From: Humulus lupulus
Lineage: Eukaryota > Streptophyta > Magnoliopsida > Rosales > Cannabaceae
Assembly (NCBI RefSeq): GCF_963169125.1
Contig: NC_084794.1
Span: 92,363,018-92,427,017 of the forward strand
Length of the DNA: 64,000 bases
Direction of reading: 5' to 3'
A program made the position numbers and the translations under genes. Positions 11,560-24,550 of the stretch are shown piece by piece. Under the pieces are notes generated by a model. It saw only the letters and a program-made list of their open reading frames with translations, was not told the DNA's origin and did no database searches. The number at the start of each line of letters is the position of its first letter. Position 1 is the first letter of the stretch.

Positions 11560-11949
11560 GATGGAGCCTTGACCTATGAGGATATCTGAGCCATTAAGGC
11601 ATTGAAAAGGATTAGAGAGCCAATGAGTACAGTAGGAGTGTTAGAAAGAATCACTCAGATATTACTCTTATTCCACAAGGAGATAGTTCACCTCCAAACT
11701 ACTAAGCAAATCATGATGAGAGCTACGGAGCAATATGTTTTAGTAATTAGGCTTTTTAAAGATTATCCTTCTGTAATTTCAACTTTAGAAGAAATATGGG
11801 AGACTATAGATGATGAAGATGAATCACCAATAGCTATGAGATATTATTTTCTCATACTTAGGTTCACCTCTAAGATTGAATTCCAATTCACTAATGAGCA
11901 AAAACATAAAATCTTTACGAATCTTCCCCGAGGAAATTTTGAGGCTTAA
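11560..11949 (+). pseudogene. Extra ORF between primer-binding site and gag, element 1 (decayed)
   Basis: Homologous throughout to the intact 155-residue frame at 38156-38623 in element 4 (shared LLLFH, STEQYVLVIRLFKD-like, AMRYYF, EFQFTNEQKH, NLPRG). Here the expected start codon is altered and an early CGA codon reads TGA (11587-11589), leaving 115 residues from the next ATG at 11602; the frame ends with TAA at 11947-11949 while homology to the acidic tail continues (GATTATGAGGAGATAGATGA). No known domain is recognised. Its conservation in sequence and position between two distinct elements argues that it was once translated. Confidence 0.7.
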
Positions 11950-12044
11950 GATAATGATGATTATGAGGAGATAGATGATGATATGTTAGATGAAGGGTCA
12001 AATGTAGAAGATCTTGATTTTTATATTCACCCTAGTTATGTTAG

Positions 12045-12080
12045 TTTATTTTATTTATTTATTTATTTATTTATTTATTT
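12045..12080 (+). repeat. (TTTA)n microsatellite
   Basis: About eight TTTA units just downstream of the extra ORF of element 1; element 4 has only a short version at the same place, so this is a local expansion. Confidence 0.9.
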
Positions 12081-12229
12081 TTGCATTTATGATTGTACTT
12101 AGTGAAAACCTTTTTCCAAATGAATATTATTGTTTTTTTTAACATGTATGAGTTTGATTTTTTTTACAATCATAATAAATAATGACCAAGTTCGGTGAGG
12201 GTGGATACAAATCAATGGATTGGGTTCTA

Positions 12230-12294
12230 TATTGAGAGTTAGGGGGCCATAGTAGTGGGAACGATTTTAATGATCCCTGCCCTCCCTCAATATG
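12230..12294 (+). promoter_or_regulatory. Conserved hairpin in the leader before gag, element 1
   Basis: ATATTGAG (12229-12236) pairs with CTCAATAT (12286-12293), with an inner G-run/C-run (AGGGGG with CCCTCC). The whole block, including GGGGGCCATAGTAGTGGGAACGA, is conserved at 38825-38887 in element 4. It lies between the extra ORF and gag, where packaging or translation signals of retroelements are commonly located; the function is inference. Confidence 0.5.
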
Positions 12295-12556
12295 GTTAAC
12301 TTTGGAACAGCGACGAGTTTCGAGCTGAGAATTAAGTCATAGAGGATGATTAGATACAGACATAGAAAATAAGAAAGATGGCTTATTTTTCTAAGTATAG
12401 AAACACACCCTAATTATAAAGAAGGCTTATATAATTTTTTCATAAGAAATCATAATTAATAGGTCCGAGTTATGTTTACTTAGCCTAAGTTTTTCCTTAG
12501 AGCCTATTAGGGTAAGTTCTGATATGTTTTTCTTGACTGTTAGAAATCTGCTGAAG

Positions 12557-15500
12557 ATGTCGCTCAGAATGTCTGCACGTACGAATGCCAATGCCTCCAA
12601 CACTGCTCATGAGACTACTGAAGCCACTCAAGTTCGCAGAAGGGGAGCGCGTGCTACCAATACTACTGCTAACTGAAGTGCACCGACGCCTCCAGTTGAC
12701 AACACCACAGAAATTGTCAGGCTACGACAACAAGTAGAGGAATTGCTGCAGCTGCAGCAACAGCAACAGCAGGCCCAGCCGTAGCCACAAACTCAGCCTC
12801 AGCCGCAATCGCAGCCTCAACAAATGGCTCAAGCCCCCCAACAAGTAGGTCCTTATGGGGGATGGCCAATGGCGAACTATACGCCTTACCCAGCTCAGTA
12901 CATGGAGCCAATCTACGAGCGGTTTTGTAAGCAATACGCTCCAAAATTTGAAGGGGCAACTGACCCCTTCGAGGTGGAAGAATGGCTCAGAAATGTAGAG
13001 TCGATCCTAGCGCACATGAACCTCGGCAACGTGAATTGCATATCTTGTGTTTCGTCTCTTTTAAAGAAGGATGCTAGAATATGGTGGGACTTAATTTAGC
13101 AGACTCATGACGTCGCCACCATGACATAGACAAGATTTGTGGAGCAGTTCCATAAGAAGTAATACAACTCGGAAGTCATCGCTACAAGGTTTGAGGAGTT
13201 CACCCGTCTGAAACAGGGTAACTTATTGGTAGCAGAGTATGCTCGACAGTTTGATCAACTTGCCAAGTTTGCTCCAGAGCTAGTCCCAACCAATTTTCTG
13301 AGGGTTACCAAGTCTGTAAGAGGACTTAGACCAAAGATTGAGCTAGGGGTTAAGCTAGTAAACCCTGGAACTACTACTTATGTCGATGCTCTAGAAACGG
13401 CAATAGAAGTAGAAAGGCTTCAGGCGAATGTTAGTAAGGAGGAGGCTAATAAGCCTGAGCCCAAACAGTAGAGTCAACCTCAGAATGGTCGGAACAACCA
13501 CCACAACAACCATCAACATAGCAACAATAATGGTTTGAAGAGAAGGCATCCTAACAATAAGCAATCCGACAACGATAAAAGAGCACGGACAAACAATGGA
13601 GGTAGTAGGACGGGTTATGTAGAATACCTGCAGTGCTCTAAGTGCCAAAAGAAGCATCCTGGGGAGTGTTGTGCAAACACCAAGGGATGCTACAATTGTG
13701 GTCAAGAAGGTCACCGGAAAAAAGAATGTCCACAGCTCAAGAAAGAAGAGAAAAGGGACAACAAGATGATTCATGCCAGAGTCTTTTCCTTGACCCAGGG
13801 AGAAGCTGAAGCTAGTAATAAAGTGGTCAAAGGTTAGATTCCTATCCTCAATAATGTATGTTCAGTATTATTTGATTCGGGAGCCACACACTCGTATATC
13901 TCATTAGCAATGATAGAGAAATTAGACAAATCTTGTGAAAGATTTAGAACTAGGTATGTGACAGAATTGCATTCGGGCGAAGTAGTCTTATCATCACGGA
14001 TAGTACGAGGTGTATCGATCAATTTTGAGGATGTAGAACTAGAAGGAGACCTGATAGAACTAGAAATCAAAGACTTCGACATAATACTGGGATTGATTGG
14101 CTAGCATGGTATGGCGCAACCATCGACTGCAGATGTAAGCAAGTGACGTTCGAGACTCATGACGGTCAGAGACTATGCTTTATGGGAAAGGTTTTAGGAC
14201 TACGTATGCCGCTTATTTCATCTCTCAAAGCTCAGAGGATGATAGAAAAAAGGATGTCACACATTATTAGCCAGCGTCACGGATGTGGTAAAGGAAACAT
14301 AGAGACATTCGTATTGTAAAGGAATTCCCAGAAGTATTTCCTGACGATTTACCAGGGTTGTCGCCGACTCGGGAAATGGACTTCACAATCTAACTAGTAC
14401 CGGGCACCAAGCCTATCTCAAAGGCACCATACCAGATGGCACCTACCAAACTCAAGGAGTTAAAGACACAGCTATAAGAACTCTTAGACTTGGGTTTCAT
14501 TAGACAGAGCCATTCGCCATGGGGAGCATCGGTTCTATTTGTGAAGAAGAATGACGAAAGCATGCGGATGTGTATAGATTACCGTGAGCTGAATAAGGTG
14601 ACAATTACAAATAAGTACCAACTACCCCGAATTGATGACTTATTTGATCAACTTCGAGGAGCAACCGTGTTTTCAAAGATTAATCTATGGTCCGAGTATC
14701 ACCAGCTCAAAGTACGGGAAGAGGATATTCCCAAGACAGCTTTTAGAACTCGTTATGGACATTACGAGTTTCTAGTTATGTCTTTTGGTCTTACCAACGC
14801 TCTAGCCGCATTTATGGATTTAATGAATAAGGTCTTTAAGGATTACTTGGACAAATTCATCGTAGTGTTCATCGATGATATTTTGGTGTACTCAAAGGAG
14901 AGCACGAGGAACATTTAAGGATGACCATGTTGCGCCTGAAAGAGCATCAATTTTACGCCAAGTTCAAGAAGTGTGAATTTTGGCTTTCACAGGTAGCGTT
15001 CCTCAACCACATAGTATCCAAGGATGAAGTTGTTGTAGACCCAACTAAGGTAGAGGTTGGAAAGGATTGGCCAAGACCTAAGAACGCGTCAAAGGTAAGA
15101 AGTTTTCTGGGACTAGCAAGCTATTATTAGAGGTTTGTAGAGGGATTTTCTAATATAGCCACTCCGCTTACCAACCTGACCTAGAAGCAGCAAAGGTTCA
15201 ACTGGACGGATAAGTGTGAAGAGAGCTTCCAGTTGCTTAAGGATAAGCTATGCTCAGCACCGGTACTTTGTGTACCGACACTCAACGACAAGTTTGTAGT
15301 CTACTGTGATGCGTCGAAGCAAGGTTTGGGTTGTGTACTGATGCAGAGTGACAAAGTGATAGCCTACGCCTCAAGGCAGCTGAAGGAATACGAGCAACGC
15401 TATCCAACGCATGATATAGAGTTGGCAGCGGTGGTCTTTGCATTGAAAATCTGGCGCCATTATCTTTATGGAGAACGGTGTGAGATTTATATGGATCACA

Positions 15501-17158
15501 AAAGCATAAAGTATTTCTTCACTCAAAAGGAGCTCAACATGAGGCAGCGTAGGTGGTTAGAATTAGTAAAGGATTATGACTGTGAAATCCTATACCACCC
15601 GGGAAAAGCAAACGTAGTTGCGGATGCGCTAAGTAGGAAGAGTTATGAAAGTCTAACAGCGTTAGCTGGAATAGAAAAGCTGCTACAGTAAGAGCTTATC
15701 AATGCCAGAATAGAAGTATTCATTGGTAAACTGTCTAACTTGTCCATCCAGTTAAGTCTGTTAGAAGATATACAGATCAGACAAGGGCATGATGACACAT
15801 TATTATCTCACATAGTTGCAGTTAAAGAAGGTAAGGCCACGAATTTCTCTATATCAGGATAGGGGTTCTTGAGATATAAGGATCGGGTATACATGCGAAT
15901 GATCATGGAATTAAGATGAAGATCTTAGAAGAAGATCACAATACCCCATACTCAGTTCACCCAGGGTCGACCAAGATGACTCACGACCTTAAGGCGTTGT
16001 ATTGGTGGTCAGGAATGAAGAAAGATGTAGCGGAGTATGTGTCTAAATGCATAGTATGCCAGCAAATGAAAGTAGAACATCACCGACCTATGGGCTTATT
16101 GCAACTGCTTAGTATTCTAGAATGGAAGTGGGAAGACATAGGTATGGATTTCGTGACAGGACTACCACGAACAAATAAGCAGCATGACTCGGCTTGGGTA
16201 GTAGTAGATAGACTAACCAAGTCAGCTCACTTCCTGCCTGTCAAGACAACGTATACAGCAGACCAGTACGCAGACGTTTATGTTCAAGAAATAGTACGAC
16301 TGCATGGAATCCCTGAGACCATGGTATTTGATAGAGGATCTGTGTTTACATCGAGATTTTGGGAAAGCTTGCAGCAAGCCATGGGTACCAAGTTAAGTCT
16401 TAGTACGACATTTCATCCTCAGACCTATTGTCAGTCCGAGCGTACCATACAAATTTTAGAAGATATGTTGAGCGCTTGTGTACTTGATTTCAGAGGATCA
16501 TGGAGTAAGTATTTGTCGCTGATAGAATTCTCCTACAACAATAGCTACCAGTCAACAATCGGGATGGCACCCTATGAGTTACTTTATGGAAGAAGGTGTT
16601 GATCACTGTTACATTGGGACAAGGTAGGAGAAAGGCAACTTCTTGGACCCAAACTGTTAGAGAAGCTCAGGATGCAGTAGCGCTGATTAGAAAGCGTATG
16701 CTCGCTGCTCAGAGCCATCAGAAAAGTTATGCGGATGTCAAGCAGCGTGATGTGGAATTCAAAGTCGGAGATCAAGTCTTCCTAAAGATATTTCCTATGA
16801 AAGGTGTGAAGCGGTTTGGGAAGAAAGGCAAGCTTAGTCCCCAGTTTATAAGTCCTTTTGAGATATTGGACAAGGTCGGAACAGTTGCATATAGATTAGC
16901 CCTACCGCCAGCTTTAGCAGAAAGTCACAATGTGTTCCACATCTCGATGCTACGTAGATATGTGTCAGACCTATCTCACGTACTGAAGTATGATACGAGG
17001 AACGACCGGTTAGCATCCTAGATAGAGGGATGAAGGAATTACGGTCTAAGAGTATTCCGATAGTCAAGGTCCTATGGAGTAATAGTTATGAACGGGAGGC
17101 AACGTGGAAGTTGGAGGAGGACATGTTAGCATAGTATCCGGAATTTTTTGGTAAGTAA
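12557..17158 (+). pseudogene. Element 1 gag-pol polyprotein, Tekay-type, decayed
   Basis: Domain order is that of a chromovirus. Gag starts MSLRMSAR at 12557; capsid-like block with FEVEEWLRNVE (about 12970-13000); CCHC zinc knuckle CYNCGQEGHRKKEC (about 13689-13730); protease DSGATHSY (13873-); reverse transcriptase with FIDD catalytic motif (14868-14879); RNase H (about 15290-15690); integrase HHCC and DDE core (about 15940-16480), where the usual HPQTDGQSER reads HPQTYCQSER; and a chromodomain-like tail ending at 17158. Breaks: several in-frame stops (for example at 12674 region, 13097, 13126, 13160, 13469, 13835), a 1-nt loss near 14090, a shift near 14905 and more before 15916 and 16596. 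Not functional. The LTR pair, PBS and PPT are complete. Confidence 0.9.
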
Positions 17159-17181
17159 ATTTCGGGAACGAAATTATTTTA

Positions 17182-17194
17182 AGTAGGGGAGAAT
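17182..17194 (+). other. Polypurine tract of element 1
   Basis: AGTAGGGGAGAAT immediately precedes the 3' LTR. The same tract precedes the 3' LTR of element 2 (31552-31564). It is the second-strand primer of LTR elements. Confidence 0.85.
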
Positions 17195-19268
17195 TGTAGT
17201 GTCCCAGAATATTTACTTAGCTAACTAGATAGTAGTAGTAGTAGTTAGTATTAGTTTGTAGTATGATAGATTCCGTGGATTTTGGTTCAAGCCGGAATTA
17301 GTTGGACACTCATAGCAACAATTATGGATCTTATAAGTTTAACCCGTAGTTTAAGAATATTAATTATAACATGAAGTTTGATTAATATTGCTGGTCCTAG
17401 ATATATTGTTATTATAACCTAAGGTTTAGATAGAACCATTAAGAGCATGACACTTGTCATAATCATGTTTGTTAAGGATTTAAGTATTTTTGATGAATAG
17501 TTTAATTAAAAAGAAAGATCTAGAAGCTCTAGAACCTTCCAAAAATGGTTAGGATCGTATTATGACTCAGTCAAAGTTGTTTATCCAATTCAAAATATGC
17601 TGAAAAAGTGCAAATACGTGTTTGATATATCAACGTATGCCGATATATCACAGCTATAGGGGCTGATATATCGCCTACGGAAGATACGGAAAACACGTAG
17701 ACTTTGCACTAACGTTCGAACGGGGCTCGGGATTAGGGTGGAGCCAATATATCGCCCAAGGTAGGCGATATATCGCCCCTGGTGATGTATTTTTGAATGT
17801 TGATTATTTTTTAATTTAAAAATACCCTTAACCACTTGGACCTGCCTTTGAACGATTTTGACCGAGTTCTGAGCGTCTGTTGAATGAAAATTCAAATCTT
17901 TTTCATTTGATAATCATTTATTTATTCAAATTAAAAGAGGTTAGTTTCACTCCTTGAACTCTATAAATAGGACCTAGTACTCAGTCATTTTCTTCATTCT
18001 TCAAGCAATTGTTCAGAGATTCCAAGTTGCTAGTGTTACTATGGAGAGATACACTTGGGTTTTGGGTTAAAGCTTTATCATTCTACGCTTTTCTAAACAC
18101 TTGGGAAGTGAGATATAGTGAGATTTCGGTATTGAGGTTTAGATCAATTCATAAGATCATTCAAGGTATTCTTATCCCTAAGTTCATTTCTTTATGATTC
18201 TTTAGTTTTCTTTTATTCAGATCCTAACTCTTGTTTATGATTCTTGATTAGGTGTTTAAGTTTCTTGAAACTTAAGGTTCTTCTTGGTAAATTTCTTCTT
18301 TGATGGCTTAGTTCTCATTTCATCTTTATTCTTTAGAGATACTCACCATTCTTACTGTGGGTTTTTAGGAGTGTTCTAATCCCGTTCTTGTTCCCAAATA
18401 TCCCGGCTGTTGGTAAGGAAAATAGGATAGATTTTATGTGCTTATATGTTTATGCTATTATATGTTTTATGTTATGATATGTATATATATGTATAAATAT
18501 GTCTTGTAGTCATTTGGGGCTTATAGTTTCTTAGATAGCAAACCCCAATCTTTTATGTCGCTTGGGGCTTATAGTTGCTTAGATAGCAAACCCCAAGATT
18601 ATTTATCATTTTCATGGTTTAGAGTTATGATTTACCCTACCTCGACTAGTAGAGGGCCTAGACGGGTTATCATATACTACCATGTGATCTAACCTACCTC
18701 GATTAGTAGATAGAGGACCTAGATGGATTATCACATGACATGTTAATGAGTTTATGGCCATTAATATTGTAGTCCTATATGATACATGTTTTTATAGTCA
18801 TATATTTTATAGTATATGTTTATGATATAGTCTTAAATTTATGATTTATGATGTATGCTTTTAGTAGATTTTCCTTGTTGGGCATTAGGCTCACTCCTTT
18901 ATTTTTAGCTTGATGCAGGAAAATGAATATGGAAGGCGGAAGGATTCATAGCAGCTTTGCTTGTGTGTTAAGGATGAATGGATTCAATGGACTGCGTGTT
19001 GATCGAGGATGACGTTAATTTTTTGTCTTTTAAATTATGTGTTTGATGTAATCTGCAATTAGTATTTAAAGTTATTTGTTATGTTTTATAAACAATGCGA
19101 TCACATACCATATCACATTTTATTTTATATTTTTTCCTTATTTTGTATTGGTACAATATTTTGGGTTTTAAATAAAGTTATGTTCTTTCTTATGTTTGTT
19201 TCCCAAAATAGTAGCCATGTCTAGTGGTTTTAATGGTCCAAGGTCTTAAAAATAGTTGGGTCATTACA
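17195..19268 (+). mobile_element. Element 1 3' LTR
   Basis: TGTAGTGTCC to GGTCATTACA. It mirrors the 5' LTR with scattered substitutions and short indels, including an extra TATA-rich stretch near 18795-18830. TATA box CTATAAATAG at 17961-17970; palindromic GATATATC words at about 17625-17775; core CCTTGTTGGGCATTAGGCTCA at 18871-18920. Confidence 0.9.
17961..17970 (+). promoter_or_regulatory. TATA box of element 1 3' LTR
   Basis: CTCTATAAATAGGACCTAG is identical in the LTRs of elements 2 and 4 and on the minus strand of the solo LTR at 21201-21210. The conserved position and sequence make it the probable core promoter of this LTR lineage. Confidence 0.7.
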
Positions 19269-19604
19269 CCGAGCCGGGTATCTGACCCCGTTGTGACTAT
19301 TCCGCTAATCTACTCCCTAGAATCGTCTCGGACCACACATCTCAAATATATCCATGTAGCACTGGGGTCTCACTCATAACACGTGCATACTTACATTTAT
19401 GCCCTCAACAGGCCAAAACTACAAACACGCCCCTATTCACAGAAATGGGCCCACATGCATATTTAATACACACGATCATGCATGTCTAATCACATCACCA
19501 CATAATTCATTTATAAGACATCATCACACATATAATTCAAATTAGGCCCTCCAGGCACAGTAGTCAAGGCACTCAGCCTTAATTATCAAATTCGGGGCGT
19601 TACA
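19269..19604 (-). mobile_element. Element B, 3' LTR, second part
   Basis: Continues the LTR interrupted at 9389 and ends GGGGCGTTACA. The segment GTATCTGACCCCGTTGTGACTATT is also found, uninterrupted with its left half, at 34455-34480. Confidence 0.8.
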
Positions 19605-19986
19605 ACTATCCCCTCCTTATAAAAATTTCGTTCTCAAAATTTATTCAAATTCCTCGGAGTACCAATCCACCAAACCTGACTATAATCCCAAAATCAGGTC
19701 CTTTACTTTGTCACTACTTGCAACACTTCCATATGTACGATAGCCTTCATCTGTAAGACTCCCTCTCTTTTATCCGGAATTCCACTAGCTTTTCTTTACA
19801 CAGTAAGTTCCACTAACTTTCCAGGGTATCCTTACCCAATCAGGGGTTGTACATGTCACCCCTTTCTTCAACATTAGCACTAGTAAGACCTCGTAAGCCT
19901 CTACCCATACTGGGGTAAGGCCAAACTATAGGCCCCTAGCCTAATCCCTATTAGGATCTCACAACATATGTCAACTCTAGAGTCAA
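19605..19986 (-). mobile_element. Element B internal remnant with polypurine tract
   Basis: Begins (minus strand) with the polypurine tract next to the 3' LTR, preceded by a stretch reading TTTTGAGAACGAAATTTTTA, typical of the end of chromovirus pol and its 3' UTR. No readable coding remains. Internal sequence of B continues at 21982-22048 and 24556-25726, split by two solo LTRs. Confidence 0.55.
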
Positions 19987-21976
19987 TGTAACGACCCAAC
20001 TATTCTAGACTTTGGACCATTAATAACTACTATACACAGACACTAATCTTTAAGAAAACATGCATATAAAATAACCACAACTTTATTATAAACTGTAAAG
20101 CAAAGGTTAAATACATAAAAATGTTGTTAGGGTATGGGATCCCAATGTTTGAAAATAAAATAGAACAGAACTTAAATCTTAAAATTTGTTACAAAACAAA
20201 ATGCGGAAAGTATATAAAGAATAATTTTTAAAGAATTAAACAACTTCATCCTCGAATCATTCGTACAGTCCACCGATTTCCATTCTCCCTCAATACACAT
20301 TCCCAAGCCGCCAAGAATCTTCCCGCCGCCATAACTATTTTCCTGCACATATAAAACATAAAGGGATGAGTCTAATGCCCAGCAAGGAAAATCTACTACA
20401 ATCATGAAACATAATCATACACATAAACTATGAACATATATCATATACTATAACACATATATCATAATTCTAACCCATGTACATGGGAACTATTGGGATT
20501 TGCTAACTAAGCTACTATAGGCCTCAAACTACAATGAGGTTTGCTAGTTAAGCAACTATAAGCCCCAAAAACATAAAAATGTTGGGGTTTGCTATATAAC
20601 AACTATAAGCCCCAAACATAAAAGTGCTAGGGTTTGTTATATAACAATTATAAGCCCCAAAACATGCATATATCATAACACATAAATTCATACAATATCA
20701 TAATCATAACACTTTTATATAAACATAGCACATATCACATAAGAACTATCCTATTTTCCTTACCAAAATACCGGGATGATGAGAACAAGGTCAGAATTTT
20801 GGAACACTCCTAAAAACCATTAATAGAGAGGTGAGTATTATAAAAGAAAAGAGATGAAAAGAATGAACTAAACCATCGGGAAGATACTTACCAACAAGAA
20901 CCTCAAGTTCAAAGAACTTAGATGCCTAACCAAGAATAAAGAATACTGAGTTAGGATTTGAGTAGAGAAAAACTATAAGAACTAAGGAAACAATACAGAA
21001 ATGAACTAGAATTAGGAATACCTTTGAAATTTCTATGACCGAACTACACCTCAAAACTGAAATACACTATAAATCTTACTTCCCAAGTGTTTGATAAGCT
21101 TATAACCCCAACCCAAGTGTTTAGCACTCCAAAGTAAACCTAGTAGCTTGTAGGCTCTGAACTCAGCTTGATGAATGAAGAAATGGCTGGGTACTAGGTC
21201 CTATTTATAGAGTTCAAGAATGAAAAGATCTTCATTTAGCTTCAATAAAATAATGGCCTTTTAATTGAAAAACATTTGAATAATCATTCAGCAGAGGCTG
21301 AAGACTCGGTCAAAAAGATTCTGGACTTATCAAGAGGTTAAGGATTAAAATGAGCTCGATTTCAAAATTATTCAAAAATCATGCACTACAGCCGATATAT
21401 CGCCCATGCTAGGCGATATATTTCCTGGACTGATATTCCCGAGGCTCATCGAAGTTGTCGTGCGAAGTTACGTGTTTTTCGTATCCCCGTGTGGCGATAT
21501 ATCGCCCCCTAGAGCTGCGATATATCGGCATATGCTGAAATATTATACACGTAATTACACTTTTTCAGCCTATTTTGAATTGAGTAAACAGCCTTGACTA
21601 AGTCCTTTAACGATTTCAAAGCTGCTGGCAGACTCTAGGATTTTCAAATATTGTTCTTAATAAACTATTCCTCAAAAATACTTAATTTCTCATTAAACTT
21701 ACACATGACAAGTGTCATTATCTTATTGGGTCTATCTAAACCTTATAGTATGATAAATATCATCTTCATAATCAGTCATATTAATCAAACCTTAGGTTAT
21801 AATTAATATTGTTAAACTATAGGTTGAACTTATAAAATCTACAAGTGTTGCTATGAGTGTCCAACTAAGTCCCGGCTTGAACCAAAATCCACAGAATTAA
21901 ACATACTACAACTACTACTAGCTATTACTATTACTACTACTATCTAACTAGCTAAGTAAAGTTCTTGGACTCTACA
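19987..21976 (-). mobile_element. Solo LTR of the Tekay-type family (minus)
   Basis: On the minus strand it starts TGTAGAGTCC and ends GGGTCGTTACA, matching the element 2 LTR (31565-33527) closely over its whole length. No internal sequence, PBS or PPT adjoins it. Flanks are GTCAA (19982-19986) and GTAAA (21977-21981), a 4-of-5 target duplication. TATA box on minus at 21201-21210, palindromic GATATATCG words at 21390-21530, the GCTTATAG minisatellite at 20490-20660, and the core at 20345-20395. Confidence 0.85.
20490..20665 (-). repeat. Minisatellite of the Tekay LTR family (four degenerate units)
   Basis: On plus, units of about 45-50 bp share TTTGCTA...AACTATAAGCCCCAAA. Matching arrays with two to three units lie in the other LTRs of this family (10700-10790, 18515-18600, 32895-33015). 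Confidence 0.75.
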
Positions 21977-22048
21977 GTAAAACTCCTCTTTTCTTTTCGA
22001 ACCTTCCTATCCTTGTTAATTCATAATAATCAAAGGACACAAAGTTCT

Positions 22049-24550
22049 TGTAACGCCCTGGTTACTCCAAGACCGTTACTGTGAACTTTGAACCATGCTT
22101 AACTCGCTAATCTAGTCATTTGGTTATAAACGTGCATCTAGGTGTCATTAATAGGTTAAGGTGAAAAACTCAATCAAAAGGAAAGGATATATTTTATTTA
22201 AAACATAAAACTGTACATGGGCCCATAAAATCGTTTACAAGTTATTTACAATCCAAAATGGTCATTACAATGTAAAAATTACAACCCGCCGACCTAAGCG
22301 ACAAAAATCGGGTTTACCCCTAGTTCCTCTGAGAAACACATTGGCCGTGGTGGTCAAGCGGACGCATATGTACACATCACCACCTAAGCTCTCCACTCAA
22401 GACTAGGTAGCTTTTCTTTCCCTTTACCTGCACCACATAGCACCCATGAGCCAAGGCTCAGCAAGAAACTCATTACTGCATGTATATAATATCAAATGAT
22501 GACCATGATAATCATACAGAGCTTATAGCCCTAAACAGATGAGTGAATATCACTTCAAGGTTCTGGTAACCACGCTGGGGCTTGTAGCCCTAATCAGATA
22601 ATATCGAGATTCTGATAATCATGCTAGGGCGGGTAGCCCTAATCAGATGAGTGACTGATGAGTGAGTCACTAACTTAAATCAGATGAGTGAATGATGAGT
22701 AAGTCACAAACTTAAACCAGATGAGTGACTGATGAGTAAGTCACTAACTTAAACCAGATTAGTGACTGATGAGTGAGTCACTAACTTGGGCTCCACACCC
22801 TTAGCCATGTGACAATGCAGTCACCTGGGCCTTCTAGCTCTGGCTCTAAGTAACTAGCCATTAGAGTAGACAAGCACTTTTGTTTTTCATCAAACTTAAG
22901 GTCGATCAAGCATTTCATGCTTATGACGATAATGCCTATGTCGATTAGATCTAGCTTGCGTTAAACACGCTATTACCGTTCTTGACTCATAACTCAATAC
23001 CATACGACCAGTGCTCAGTACTACTGCCGAACTTGACTAATGAGTCACAACTTCATAATTAATACTGATACCATTGTCGATTCTAACTAATGAGTCAGTG
23101 CCATTCATAGATAAGCAAGATTGATAAGCATTTAGTATGCAATCAAAGTCCACATATAGTACACTCAACATGCCTCATTAATAACCATGCATGTCACATA
23201 TGGGGTGCAGTTTTCTTACCTCTGGTTCGAGCGAGAAATAATAAAATAACGACCCTTGAGAATGATCGATCCTTTGATTTCTTAGCAGCCACCTAGTCAT
23301 AACCAAATATAACTTCCATCAATGAAAATGAGCAATGAAAGGTTCATGACCTAAACCTCACTCCCGGTACCTTGAATCGTACCCAAACAGCTATTAGATT
23401 CGATCCCGAGCCTTAGGAATTGAAACCCCGAGCAAAAGTGCTCAAAATAGGAATCATGAAGAATAGGATAGCGCTGTAGCGCTGCCCCCTTAGCGCCATA
23501 GTGCTATAAGCAGGGAAGTTTGCTTTGGCTAGCGCTGTAGCGCCCTTCTTTGGGCGCTGTAGCGCTAGGACCAGGCTGAACTGCCCTAGTTTTTCCCTCC
23601 TTTGATTTCTCCACTTCAAACCTTAAAAACTTGATCCCAAACTCCATCCAAACTCCCAAATGAACCCAAATAACAAACATACAAGTCCTAGGCATCATAA
23701 CCCACTCAACCTTTGCCAATAACTCCATCAACTCTTAACTATCCAATCTAGAAATCAAGTTGAAAACTAAATGAAAACAGATCAGGAAACCAGAGTTCTA
23801 ACGGCTAGAAACTTACCTCAAGCTCAGTATAGAACCCTCTTCAATGGTGGAACACAACCCTAAGCCCTCAAGACTCACTTCCCTAGCTTGACTCCTCAAA
23901 TGAAGCTAAAAAATCCAAAGAGAAAAGGAGGAGAAAAGATGAACGGAAGAAAACGTACTCTGTTTTGGTTAAGTTTCTACAGCCATCTTAGTTCATATAT
24001 ATCCCTTAGATCAAAAGACCATATTTCCCCTAGACTTAAATAAAACCCTTAACAACCACTAAGGGAAAAACCATCATTTCCCTCCTATTTCGTTAATTAT
24101 AATTAACACCCTCCAATTCCTGTTATTCCTAATGTTCTCATATATAAATAAATCATATCTCATTACCCTTTAATTCTCGGTAATGTTCTAATCATCAAAT
24201 TACCCCGAGACTCACCCCGAGCCCCAAAATTAACCCCGTTATGACCAAACCGTTGTCTGGCATTCTAAGATCGTCTCATGCCGAAAACTCGAACAATTCC
24301 ACATTATAATGTGGCCTCATCAATAATTCACCAACATGCATGAAAATACACAATTATGCCCTCAACAGGCCAAATTACCAAAATTCCCTTATCATGAAAT
24401 GTGGACCCACATGCATGCATTTAACATCATATAATAATATAATTCACATAAACATGCATATAATCATTTAATGGCATAATAAATCAATTATGGCCCTTCC
24501 GGCCCACTAATCCGACCATTAAACCTCATTAGGGATTTTGGGGCATTACA
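22049..24550 (-). mobile_element. Solo LTR, family C, with perfect target duplication
   Basis: Runs from TGTAACGCCC to GGGGCATTACA and is flanked by identical GTTCT (22044-22048 and 24551-24555). No internal region adjoins it. It carries the shared core (TTTACCTGCACCACATAGCACCC, 22424-22468), a 37-bp tandem array (22644-22791), palindromic AGCGCTGTAGCGCT words (23468-23570) and, on minus, a TATA-like GGATATATATGAAC (about 23990-24003). It is related to 51740-54189 and to 25727-27046. Confidence 0.9.
22644..22791. repeat. Minisatellite in family C LTR, 37 bp x 4
   Basis: Four head-to-tail units beginning CAGATGAGTGA at 22644, 22681, 22718 and 22755, each about 37 bp with a few substitutions. 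Confidence 0.95.
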
